Shown here: positions 53,430 to 62,400 of the stretch, in pieces
How the letters are laid out: every line of letters begins with the position of its first letter
How positions within the stretch are numbered: position 1 is the stretch's first letter
NCBI RefSeq assembly: GCF_003014595.1
Contig: NZ_PYGK01000013.1
Span: 124,001 to 188,000, forward strand
Direction of reading: 5' to 3'
From: Chitinophaga ginsengisoli
GTDB taxonomy: Bacteria > Bacteroidota > Bacteroidia > Chitinophagales > Chitinophagaceae
DNA: 64,000 bases
Made by a program: the position numbers and the translations under genes
The notes under the pieces: model-generated
What the model saw: the letters and a program-made list of their open reading frames with translations, nothing else
Databases searched by the model: none
Told to the model about the DNA's origin: nothing

Positions 53430-53732
53430 TTAAATAATACAACCAGCATAGTTGATGTTATAATACTCCTGGCTGGTGCTGCCATCAGACCATTTATAGT
53501 AGTAATAACATCTGTAATAATGCTGTACGTTGTCAAACTCGCTTCTGGTCCAAACCTTTACACCCTCCTGGCATACGCCGTTGATTAATTTGTATGCTTC
53601 ACCTGTACATGGTGCTGACACCTGCGCCGGAGCTGCTACTTTTGGTTCTGCGGATGCTTTGCTGTGAAAGGTATAAGTCAATGCTGTGAGGAGCAGGGCG
53701 GCTGAGCCCATGCCAAATAATAACTTCTTCAT
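53430..53732 (-). CDS. Small exported Tyr/Cys-rich protein
   Basis: 100 residues. Signal peptide (about 1-29, K-A-S-A). The mature part has an Ala/Pro/Val linker, then four Cys (P-C-T-G, V-C-Q-E, R-C-Y-Y-Y-Y and A-G-C-I-I) that could form two disulfides, and an unusual Tyr cluster near the C-terminus. No family recognised. Small secreted proteins of this type recur in Chitinophaga; antimicrobial, adhesive or signalling roles are all guesses. Single gene with a dedicated terminator. No modification enzyme lies nearby. Confidence 0.6.
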   Translation of the reverse strand: MKKLLFGMGSAALLLTALTYTFHSKASAEPKVAAPAQVSAPCTGEAYKLINGVCQEGVKVWTRSEFDNVQHYYRCYYYYKWSDGSTSQEYYNINYAGCII

Positions 53733-53964
53733 GTTGGTTATTTAATTAATGGTTTACAAACTGGTTAACTTTTATCGCCATCTAAGAATTGTGGGTAAGG
53801 GATCCGTTTACGTCACCTTAGCTACGGGCAACAACTCTAAGTTATGAAAGAGTTTTAGAATAATCTATTTTTTAGTTTAACGAAAAATACAATTTAATAT
53901 AACGAATAAGGATATACTAAAAAGTGTACGCCCCTCTTCGTTATATCATATATTGTGTTAGTAA

Positions 53965-54322
53965 TCATTGCAAGGGGCTTCACCCACGATCGGCATGATC
54001 GTCTCCAGGATCAATGAGAATTTCTTTTCCAATGCGATAACGGGTATTGAGGAAGCCGCGGAAAAGAGCCGTTTTAAGCACCTGGAAGAGATTATCCACT
54101 AACAATATCAGCTCCTACAGTTTGATCGCGCTCCTGAGGCTATAAATAGCTGTAAAGTTGAAAATGAGATAACGGGACGCCGCCAGGCAGGTGGTGTTGC
54201 ATTTGTCCGCTTAGGGCTATATGGTCAAAAGGGTGGCAGATGACTATTTTGAAGGGAAGGAAACCGGGATGAAGGTGATTCAGTGTGAAGTGCTGGTGAG
54301 GAGGCGACGAAGAAGTAGATAA
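53965..54322 (+). pseudogene. Remnant of a LacI-family regulator
   Basis: Three pieces of a LacI/GalR regulator survive in one direction. 53971-54060 encodes Q-G-A-S-P-T-I-G-M-I-V-S-R-I-N followed by F-F-S-N-A-I-T-G-I-E-E-A-A, the start of the ligand-binding domain; a stop follows at 54100. 54115-54230 holds L-L-Q-F-D-R-A-P and A-G-G-V-A-F, matching the P-V-V-x-F-D-R region. 54270-54322 keeps a C-terminal V-L-V-R-R-R-like end. The HTH and most of the effector domain are gone. The flanks 53733-53964 and 54323-54370 show nothing else. Confidence 0.65.
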
Positions 54323-54370
54323 TCAGCTCCGGATTCAATCTCTACACGATTGCAATCAGGAAATTTTATA

Positions 54371-54398
54371 AAAGGCTTCAGATCTCTCCGAAGCCTTT
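54371..54398 (-). terminator. Terminator of the gene at 54403
   Basis: Perfect 9-bp stem AAAGGCTTC (54371-54379) with GAAGCCTTT (54390-54398) just past the stop codon; T-rich on both sides. Confidence 0.7.
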
Positions 54399-54402
54399 TT
54401 TG

Positions 54403-54849
54403 TTAGTTGAAATAAATATCAATATAGTCTGTCACATTATTCCCTTCACAATTCTCCATTTCCTGTAGTCTCCAGTATTTTCTGGCGCCTTTGGCAAGGA
54501 AATGATAAGTACCGGTCCTTACACACTCATTCCCCTGGTTAATACTCTCGTACAGGCTCCTGATAGTACCTGTAAATATCAGTTCACTGCCCGAAGCAAC
54601 TTTCAATGTACCGTCAATCGTTACAAAGTTATTGCTCTGTGCATCCCGTTGTTCTCCCTTGATAGTATAAGTGCTCTTGTTCTTTTTGCGGATGTCTACC
54701 TTGCCAGGCTTATCCCAACTGATCCATTGGAGGGTGAAGTTATGGGTGCCTTCACGGAGAACAGGGGCCTTCTTCTTCTGGGCATAGGTGCTGTAAGTAC
54801 AGGTCAGGATAAAAACCCAAAGCAGCCAGGATATTTTCTTCATGTTCAA
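54403..54849 (-). CDS. Hypothetical exported protein
   Basis: 148 residues (146 if started at the ATG at 54843). Signal peptide ends T-Y-A-Q near 24. The mature part looks like a small beta-rich domain (F-T-L-Q-W-I-S-W-D, I-F-T-G-T-I, G-T-Y-H-F-L) with two Cys that could bond (E-C-V-R and E-N-C-E-G). No family recognised. It has its own terminator; the neighbourhood is decayed regulatory and glycan genes. Confidence 0.6.
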   Translation of the reverse strand: MNMKKISWLLWVFILTCTYSTYAQKKKAPVLREGTHNFTLQWISWDKPGKVDIRKKNKSTYTIKGEQRDAQSNNFVTIDGTLKVASGSELIFTGTIRSLYESINQGNECVRTGTYHFLAKGARKYWRLQEMENCEGNNVTDYIDIYFN

Positions 54850-54926
54850 ATGAGTGATTTACGGGGTTAAATGTAGACAAATTAATGAAAGGAATAATAT
54901 TAAGCAGTATAATAACCAGGGCCCCG

Positions 54927-55097
54927 ATTCGCTTAAGGTATACTATAGCCATACTGGAGATTCGGTGGAGGCTATATCCTATAGGCCCTCTACTATAGCA
55001 TCACAGGCACTTTATATAGCCACGGCTATAGAATAGTGCCCGTAATGTAGGACTAGAGAGCCTATAGGATATAACCTCCACTATAGTCGAAGCGAAT
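54927..55097. repeat. Long palindromic element A
   Basis: Bounded by ATTCGCTT (54927-54934) and AAGCGAAT (55090-55097). Inside, a 21-bp arm (54966-54986) pairs with 55060-55080 with one mismatch, and an inner hairpin pairs GGCACT and TATAGCC (55006-55021) with 55024-55040. No ORF crosses it. It shares its end motif with element B. Confidence 0.7.
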
Positions 55098-55196
55098 GTC
55101 AACCGAAGATTAGGTACACCTGTAAAGCCCTCTCAGGATAAAACTGTAACGTTTTTATTTACTCCTCCTCTTTATGCTTTATGTTCGTTACATGTT

Positions 55197-55295
55197 CGCT
55201 AGAGATTCGCTTGAGATAGCCTTATCCTCCCTTAATCTTCCCTTTAAAAGGGAGGATTAAGGGAGGATAAGGCTATCTCAAGCGAATCTCTAGCG
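55197..55295. repeat. Near-perfect 99-base palindrome, element B
   Basis: 49-bp arms around position 55246 with a single T/G mismatch (55238 and 55254), which would be a U.G pair in plus-strand RNA. It contains ATTCGCTT (55205-55212) and AAGCGAAT (55280-55287), the same motif that bounds element A. No T-tract follows, so it is not a terminator. The flanks 55098-55196 and 55296-55343 show nothing recognisable. Confidence 0.85.
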
Positions 55296-55343
55296 GATAT
55301 TGTCTTAATCCTGATCGGGTTGAACTATGGGAAACGCATTTTT

Positions 55344-55373
55344 CCCCGGGTTGTCACCCGCGCTATAAACAAT
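55344..55373 (-). repeat. REP-like palindromic element 3
   Basis: Minus-strand ATAG (GTAG degenerate) followed by palindrome CGCGGGTGACAACCCGGGG, matching elements 1 and 2 near 11.1 kb including the TTGTTT flank. Between it and the next terminator (55374-55575) only a stray plus-strand TAGCTTTG (55480-55487) is seen. Confidence 0.45.
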
Positions 55374-55575
55374 GAGACTTTAACAGCGTCTTATTATGTT
55401 TTGTCAATTGTACTCAATTAAATGAAAATCAATTACTTAAAAGATAAAAAATGCGTATTTCCCGCATGACTTTTCTACTTAGCTTTGTGATGTTAATCAG
55501 AAAAAAGTGCAGTAAACCGGGTGAAAAAAAACGCCTCAATTCCCCCGGGAGTGATGAATGACAACAAGTTCTTTG

Positions 55576-55609
55576 ACAAAAAAAAGACCGCCTCAATTGA
55601 GACGGCCTT
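55576..55609 (-). terminator. Terminator of the gene at 55630
   Basis: Stem CCGTCTCAA/TTGAGGCGG on the minus strand with a U.G pair there (a C.A mismatch on the plus strand), then eight T. It lies 20 bases past the stop codon. Confidence 0.8.
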
Positions 55610-55629
55610 CAAAAAATTTCCTAACGTGC

Positions 55630-55950
55630 TTATTTCTTATCCAACTGATACTTTGGTATCACCAGGAAGCGTACAATCGTGTGAGCTGTTAAAGACAGTA
55701 CCACCACGATGGCAGGGATCAGCAATTGCTTGCCCGGTGTATCAAATACATCGAGTACGGATAATTCATTTTTGCCGGCATACAATACAGCCAGTAAGAA
55801 CAATAACCCGCCGCAGATCCATAAGGTAAGATGAGAATAAAAGTATCTCAGCTTCTGATAGCCGTTCTTACCAAATGAGGTGAACAATAGAAAAACGTGG
55901 GCAATGAAAAATAACAGTGCCAGGGCAAGCAGGGAGTTAAAAGCAGTCAT
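55630..55950 (-). CDS. Small membrane protein of unknown function
   Basis: 106 residues with three membrane helices at about 5-25, 40-60 and 75-95, the last followed by a basic tail ending K-Y-Q-L-D-K-K. No family recognised. It lies downstream of the cytochrome gene on the same strand with a 102-base gap, and may be its own transcript. It ends at a clear terminator. Confidence 0.55.
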   Translation of the reverse strand: MTAFNSLLALALLFFIAHVFLLFTSFGKNGYQKLRYFYSHLTLWICGGLLFLLAVLYAGKNELSVLDVFDTPGKQLLIPAIVVVLSLTAHTIVRFLVIPKYQLDKK

Positions 55951-56052
55951 AAGCGTCTTTTGAAGGTTGTGAGGTTTGAATAGTTAATACGACAAATAGG
56001 TAGATGTATCTATATAAAGATATCATATTTAGCTATTCATTCCAAACACTTA

Positions 56053-56523
56053 TTAATGCTGCTGTGGCACTTCCGGTGTTGCTGGCGGAGCTGGTGGTGG
56101 CGGCGGTGGCGTTGATGATGCCGGCGGCTTAGACACAGGTTCCTTCTGGCCGTTGTGACAGGTATAACAGGTTACCGTCATCATTGGCTGGCCCTGCTCA
56201 TCTTTACCGGATTTGAAATATTTCTTATTGATACGCATCGTCATTTTCAGCATATCACGGGCTGTTTCTTTTTCCTCCTTATCGTCACTGGCAAAGTCTA
56301 GTTTCTTTGGATTGTCAGCCTGTCTCGCATGACAAAAGTCGCATTTTACGCCCAGTGCCTTGTTGAAACTACGCATCTCTTTCTCAAGCTCTTCATGGCT
56401 GATGTTTTTAGGCAATACTTTCAGATTCTTTGCTCTTTCTTCCTGCTGTGGCAATGACAGAGAACATAATGTTGCCGCCAGCATGAGGGACAGTGGTACG
56501 AGGTAAGACCTTTTTAATTTCAT
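56053..56523 (-). CDS. Exported c-type cytochrome with two heme sites
   Basis: 156 residues. N-terminal signal/anchor (about 1-25). Two heme c motifs: C-D-F-C-H (about 61-65) and C-Y-T-C-H (about 118-122), spaced as in the small cytochromes related to the photosynthetic reaction-centre cytochrome subunit family that occur widely in non-phototrophs. A Pro-rich tail of about 25 residues with a run of prolines follows. Probably a periplasmic electron carrier; its partner is not in the window. Confidence 0.8.
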   Translation of the reverse strand: MKLKRSYLVPLSLMLAATLCSLSLPQQEERAKNLKVLPKNISHEELEKEMRSFNKALGVKCDFCHARQADNPKKLDFASDDKEEKETARDMLKMTMRINKKYFKSGKDEQGQPMMTVTCYTCHNGQKEPVSKPPASSTPPPPPPAPPATPEVPQQH

Positions 56524-56595
56524 AACAATTGTAATATTAAGCTCCTTAAATCAGACTAGGAACTTACAAAAAAGTATTTATACTCCCGCAAATTA

Positions 56596-57618
56596 TTATA
56601 TGACGCCGAGGATTTTATGTTTAAGAGCCGAAAAACGGTATCCGAGCGTGATGGAGAAGTCACTGTTCTGCAGGTGAAGATGGGCCGCCGGCAGGTGATT
56701 ACGTGTATAGTCATGGCTGGCGCTGAGATAGCTGAAGAAGTGCTCGCCATTATAGCCACAGTTCACACGCCCCAGGGCACTGTATACAAGCGTGATCTGT
56801 TTGGGGTTGAAACGACTGTCGTACAATGGATATTGGCCACCAGCCCCCAGCAGTAAGGTCGGACTGACACTCCAGTGCCCGTCATCCATCACCAGGTTGC
56901 AGGAATAACCTACATAACCGATCACGGAAACCCAGGTAGGCTGCGGCCTTACGAGTTCATACACCATGGAGTCCTTAGACTGGCCGCCTACCAGGTTGGC
57001 ACGGGTAAAGCTGAATTGCTGGTATTCAGGACTGACCATAAACAGCCAGCTGCCGGCAGAGCGCTGCTGCAATTTGCTGTAATAATTAGCAGCACTATAG
57101 GAAAAATGCTCACGGTTAGTAAAGAGATAGAGGTTTAAAGCATATTTCCGGTAACGAATATCTTCAAATGTAACAGGTGGATCAGCCCGGCGACGGCGCA
57201 CTTCAAACAACATCCCGTTCACATGCTGGTAACTGGCCTCCACACCAAACCGGCTCCCGAACTGCGATAACTCCAGGTTACGGCTACGCAGGCCCGTTTT
57301 CCGGTCTGCCAGGCTCGTATATGGCAAGGTGAATTCGTAAGTGAGTGAGAGAAATTTGTAGTTGATATTTATACCCGTATAACCGCTGTTATTGGCCAGC
57401 AGATGCAGATAGTCACGGGGTATTTTCTTAGTCTGGAAAATGAAGCTGGTACCGGCATAACCACCGTACAGCTGTATGTTGTTATCTTTTTCAAAAGGTC
57501 TAACCCATGCAGAATCACTGGCATGCTGAGCGTACAAACAGCCTGCTCCTGTAAATTGTAAAAGAAGGAACAGGCTGATGTTCAGTTGTAGGTTTAAAAG
57601 AAAATATTTCATCCTCAT
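56596..57618 (-). CDS. DUF4421 family outer-membrane-type protein
   Basis: 340 residues. Signal peptide ends L-Y-A-Q near 31. Beta-strand-rich barrel-like body of the DUF4421 type (N-I-Q-L-Y-G-G-Y-A-G near the start, Y-T-G-I-N-I-N-Y-K-F-L-S-L, S-I-T-L-G-Y-R-F-S at the end). No function is known. Its ATG overlaps the stop of the fucosidase remnant as ATGA, so it was and still is translationally coupled to that frame. Confidence 0.7.
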   Translation of the reverse strand: MRMKYFLLNLQLNISLFLLLQFTGAGCLYAQHASDSAWVRPFEKDNNIQLYGGYAGTSFIFQTKKIPRDYLHLLANNSGYTGININYKFLSLTYEFTLPYTSLADRKTGLRSRNLELSQFGSRFGVEASYQHVNGMLFEVRRRRADPPVTFEDIRYRKYALNLYLFTNREHFSYSAANYYSKLQQRSAGSWLFMVSPEYQQFSFTRANLVGGQSKDSMVYELVRPQPTWVSVIGYVGYSCNLVMDDGHWSVSPTLLLGAGGQYPLYDSRFNPKQITLVYSALGRVNCGYNGEHFFSYLSASHDYTRNHLPAAHLHLQNSDFSITLGYRFSALKHKILGVI

Positions 57619-57980
57619 CTCAAAGTCAACTCTATCACGGGTATTTCTACCAAAGGCTTTTTAACTGGCAGCGTAAGCACAAGTTCGTTACTTCCCTGAT
57701 TTTCGCTTCCAAGATACTTTATTTCTGAATTATCATGCAGGAATTGAACATATTTAACTTTTTGGTTAAATCCAGGCAGGACCCTTTTTTCAAAGGGCCA
57801 TACCAGTACAGGCAGGGCGTATAATCCCCATTGAATGAACATTTCAAGGCGATCATTTGTCCACCAGGCCAGCCTTTTCTCCTGGTCGTCCGGCTTTTCG
57901 TATCCAATCCGTTTCTGTAAAAATGCAACAGTGGCACAGTATAAGGTTGCTATCAGCAGCAATAGGTAACGTTTTATCAT
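57615..57980 (-). pseudogene. Internally deleted alpha-L-fucosidase (GH29) frame
   Basis: An open frame of about 121 residues from ATG 57980 (ATG 57995 also possible). A signal-like leader is followed by A-W-W-T-N-D-R-L-E-M-F-I-Q-W-G-L-Y-A-L-P, which matches the GH29 N-terminal signature W-x-x-A-K-F-G-x-F-I-H-W-G-x-Y. It then jumps to V-K-Y-V-Q-F-L-H-D, L-V-L-T-L-P-V-K-K-P and I-P-V-I-E-L-T-L-R, the C-terminal beta-sandwich end of the same family. The catalytic barrel, normally some 300 residues, is gone. No enzyme activity is possible. The frame is intact and ends in an ATGA overlap with the next gene. Confidence 0.65.
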
Positions 57981-58104
57981 AACGGAATTCAGCAATTTTA
58001 GGAAAGTAGTCCTATAACAGAAGCCCGGACGCTAAAACCAAGATCCGGAATACCTAAAATAACAAAATTCCGGAATACGCAATAAATAAAGCTGCCCCTA
58101 AAAA

Positions 58105-58141
58105 GAAAAAGCCGGCACCTGTATAAACAGGCCCGGCTTCT
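58105..58141 (-). terminator. Terminator of the SusC/SusD operon
   Basis: Stem AAGCCGG/CCGGCTT (58109-58115 with 58133-58139) with an inner CCTGT/ACAGG pair, followed on the minus strand by a T-rich run. It lies 25 bases past the SusD stop. Confidence 0.75.
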
Positions 58142-58166
58142 TTGTGTTAAAATGCCCCCCCTATCC

Positions 58167-59456
58167 TTAAAATGTCGGATCGTCCGGTATGTTGGTATTA
58201 TCATTCCTTTCCACGAAAGGGAATGGCAACCAGCTACGCTTACGCTCTGCTACTGGTCTGCCGAACCTGCGCTGGTCTTCCAGTTCAAGTCCGCTCATGA
58301 ACAGTTCTATATGACGATGCTTGTAGATCAGTTCCAGCAGCTGGTCTTTTGTAACAGCTACTTCAGCAGGCAAGCCTGCTCCTACACCAAACGGATCTGC
58401 AGCGGGTTGTTTGGTCACCACTTTGTTCAGTTCCACTAAACCATTTACAAGGTCGTCTTTACGCGCATAGCACTCAGCTTTGATCAGTGTGATCTCGCCA
58501 GGCAGGTATACTGGAATGCTCTGGGTGGTAGTCGTAAAAAATCCTTTCACACGAAAACGTGGATTAGCACCAATACCTACGTAAAAAGGCACACGCTTAT
58601 CTGCAAGATCAGGCTGTAGACCAACAGGAAGTCCCATCGCAGAATCCACTACCTGATAGATGTTATTGGTTGCCGTTACCAATGTGAAGATCGGATTAGT
58701 GATCAGTGAATTGTAGTTGAAGGTAGAATAAGCTGTTACCTGGTTAGCTGCTGCCAGTGCCACATCATAATCACCTGCAAACAAGGCATAACGCGCCTTC
58801 AACGCATACAGGGTATTGACAATGTCCACGCCTGCTGGTATGTTCGCTTTGAAGCCCGCACTGATAGCATTGGCATTGACAACAGTCAATGCATTATCAA
58901 TCACACGTACTGCTTTTCTGTATCCTTCCTGACTGGTAATGAAAGGCACATTCACACCGATGGTATCCGGCACATGTGTCCAGAACATCGCCAGATTGCC
59001 AAGTGCCAGCGCCTTATACATCGAGGCATACGCGATCACACCACTTGCATAACCCGGCTCGGTGATCACACTACTCGCAGCATTCAATACACGGTTGGCA
59101 TCAAAGATGATCTTGTTAGACACCGCCCACATGCCTGTAACAACGGCATTGGTATTCTGCACAGCAGCTGCGCCTGCATACAACTGGCCTTCATCCGCAT
59201 TACCTGCGTTCACAACATAGGTGCCACGCGTCAGCAAACTGGCAGTAGCAATAGATGTATATAAGGTGCTTGTTCTGTTAGCAGTATACCAGTTCTGTAA
59301 TCCGACCGCTACATCTGTCAATGCATTCGGCGTACTGACAGCGGCATCAGCAGCTGGGCCCGAAGGGTCTGTATATTCTTTTTTACAGGATGCAGCTACC
59401 AACAGCAGCATACCCGCCAGAAAAGAACGGCTGTATTTATTGAGATACATTTTCAT
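58167..59456 (-). CDS. SusD/RagB family nutrient-binding lipoprotein
   Basis: 429 residues. Lipobox A-A-S-C-K-K near residue 24. TPR-like helical body (W-A-V-S-N-K-I-I-F-D-A-N-R-V-L near 111) and the C-terminal SusD signature R-R-F-G-R and L-P-F-P near the end, close to P-D-D-P-T-F. It caps the SusC barrel encoded 19 bases upstream. Shorter than typical SusD (about 480-550). Confidence 0.85.
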   Translation of the reverse strand: MKMYLNKYSRSFLAGMLLLVAASCKKEYTDPSGPAADAAVSTPNALTDVAVGLQNWYTANRTSTLYTSIATASLLTRGTYVVNAGNADEGQLYAGAAAVQNTNAVVTGMWAVSNKIIFDANRVLNAASSVITEPGYASGVIAYASMYKALALGNLAMFWTHVPDTIGVNVPFITSQEGYRKAVRVIDNALTVVNANAISAGFKANIPAGVDIVNTLYALKARYALFAGDYDVALAAANQVTAYSTFNYNSLITNPIFTLVTATNNIYQVVDSAMGLPVGLQPDLADKRVPFYVGIGANPRFRVKGFFTTTTQSIPVYLPGEITLIKAECYARKDDLVNGLVELNKVVTKQPAADPFGVGAGLPAEVAVTKDQLLELIYKHRHIELFMSGLELEDQRRFGRPVAERKRSWLPFPFVERNDNTNIPDDPTF

Positions 59457-59475
59457 AAAACTACTTTTTGATGAT

Positions 59476-62400
59476 TTAGAATCTGGCGCGAAGCGCTACA
59501 TTATAGGTCCTGGGAGCAGGCACACTACCGAAATCAATACCACGCAACACCGTGCTTTGTCCTGCTGCGTTCACCTCAGGATCATACCCCTTGTAGTTGT
59601 CCCATGAATACAGGTTACGGCCGCCTACACTAAGTGTCAGGTCATTTATTCCTTTGATCTTACCGAAGTTGTAACTGAAGGACACTTCTCTCAGTTTCAC
59701 AAAAGAACCATCATCTATTCTCCATTCCTGGATATTGTAGTTCCCTGCTATAAAGCCACGGGGCAACTTGCCCAGGTCTTCCTGTTCTGCTATCTTACCG
59801 TTATCCACCCCCTGTCTTGTTCTGAAGTCAGCATTAAATACATCTACTCCCTGCACAATATCCAGCTGTGTATGCAAACTCAGTCGCTTGTAGCTGAAAT
59901 CGTTGGTGAGGGTACCTGTCCAATCCGGATTAGGATCACCTATTTTCTTCTGCAAGGCAGTTACACCAGAAGTGGGTGGTAAACCGGTATTCGGATCTCT
60001 TGCAGGTGTGTAAGAGAATGGTGAATGTTGCACGCCTGCTTCTGTAACAGGAACACCATTAGGTTTAGTCAACTTGTTACCATTGGCATCACGGGCAAAG
60101 AAAGTACCGTAGAAGAAGCCGATAGGCTCACCGTTAGCAATCGCAACAGGGGCGCCACTCACAGTAGAATACAGGAGGATGGACTGTCCGATGTCAAGTG
60201 CTTTGTTCCTGTTACGGTTGAAGATAGCCGTCATGTCCCAGTTAAAGCTTTTGCTTTTCACAGGTGCTACATTCAATACTACTTCAAAACCCTTATTAGA
60301 AAGAGAACCAATGTTGTCCAGACGGGTGCTGTAACCCTGTGTTGGCGCGATAGCGCGGGCTATCAGCAGGTCTTCCACTTTCTTGCTGTAGTAGTTAACA
60401 GAGAGATTGATGCGGTTATCCCAGAAGGCCAGGTCTGTACCAAACTCCAGCTCCTGTTGTCTTTCAGGCTTGATATTAGGGTTGGTATAAGTGGTTGGTG
60501 AAGTGAAAGAAGCTGCACCGATAAAGGCAACTGCCCTGTAAGTATTGAAACGGCCATAGGCAGGAATACCGGTCAGGTTACCCGACTGACCATAAGCAGC
60601 CCTGAGTTTAAACAGGTTCCACCAGTTGGATACGTTCAATGATTTCCAGTAATCCGTACCTGATAATACGTAGCTACCACTCAGCTTTGTATAGAGCTGG
60701 TTACGCTCATCTTCACCAAATACAGAAGAGCCATCCATTCTCAATGCACCTGTGATAAAGAGTTGATCACGGTATTTAAAGTTCTGCTGGATATACTGAC
60801 CTGAGATAGATAAACGGGTACGTTCATCCGCACCAGTAATAGGTGTAGCAGCCCCGCTGACTGTCTGCACAAACGGAGGTAAGCCTCTGCCCTGCTGCAG
60901 GGAATAATGCCCACGCTGGTATTGCAGGGAATATCCTACCTGTGTTACAGACGCCAGATCTGGTGTGATCTGCGCATCATAGGTCACATTCACATCATGG
61001 TTGATCAGGAAGGAATTGTTGATGCCTGCACTGGCATAACCATTCTGTGTAGGATCGAGGGTAGCACCGCCACCAAAGAAGCCAAGGCTCACATTGTAGG
61101 CAAAAGGAGGAATGAAAGTGGTACCGTCCTGGCTGTAATTATCAATACCCATGTGGTAATCCACCGTCAGGTTCTTGAACGGAGTCAGTTTAATACCAGC
61201 ACCCGCAATCAGGCGGTTAGTCTGTTGTTGCTGCTGGAAATCCTCAATAACAGAAACAGGATTGACACGTCCGCGTTCACCTACTGCCAGCAGATTACCC
61301 AATGCGTTACGCTGATGAATATCGTAATAGTTCCCGATGATGGTCACTGAGTTGGTCGGAGAAAAGAAAGAGTTACCATCAGGTTTTTCATTGGTCTTAC
61401 TGTAGATGTAGTTCATGGTAGCGTTAAAGCTGATCCATTTGTTGAGCTCCTGGTCCAGGTTAAGGCGGAAACTGTAACGGTTGAAATCAGTGTTTCTCAC
61501 GATACCCTGATTATACAGATAACTCGCAGATGCATAGTATCTGGTCTTGTTCTGACCGCCTGTTACAGACACGTTATTGTCTGTACCTACGCCGGTACGG
61601 AAGATGTAATCCTGGTAGTCGTAACGTTTCACCGGTGTAGTACGAACGATGGTATCTGTGAGGATGGTTTGTGTAGAGATATCAGGTGTACCTCCAAACT
61701 TAACAGGCGCCTGGTTTACGTCCAGTTTCTTACGCAGCTCGTTCATATTAAAACTGGTAGAAAAGTTCACCACAGGCGCACCGCCTTTACCTTTCTTTGT
61801 GAAGATCTGTACCACACCAGCGTTAGCACGCGAACCGTAGATAGCAGCCGCAGCGGCGCCATTCAGTACTTCGATGCTTTCAATGTCGGCAGGGTTGATA
61901 TCCACCATACGGTTCTGTCCAACATTACCAGCGAAGTTGCCACCAGCATAAGAAGCATCTGCATTCGTTACGCGGGTAGTAGAGTTATCAATGATCACGC
62001 CATCAATGATATACAGAGGTTCAGTAGAACCGCTGATCGTACTGATACCACGCAGTTTTACAGACATACCGCCAGCAGGGTCGCCGGAGTTCTGTGTAAT
62101 CTGAGCACCGGCAGTTTTACCCTGCAATGCCGTCAACACGTTGCCGGTAGCACCTTTGGAGAGCTCATCCGCTTTTACTGTACTGATATATGTACCTAAC
62201 TGTTTACGCGTAGTACCTAGCGATGCACCTGTTACCACTACTTCATCCAGTTTAGACACGGAGGTGCTTAACTGCTGATTGAGTGTATAAGATGCCGCAG
62301 TACCGACTGTTATTGCGCCCTCCTTTGGAGTAAAACCGATACCTGTAAATACCAGTGTGTAAGCACCGGGCTTCAGATCAGCATTGATGGTATAGATACC

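Noticed and set aside
55521..55829. 102-codon plus-strand frame starting GTG after a -7-like box.
   Set aside because: Passes through a terminator and lies antisense to the membrane protein gene; composition is not protein-like.
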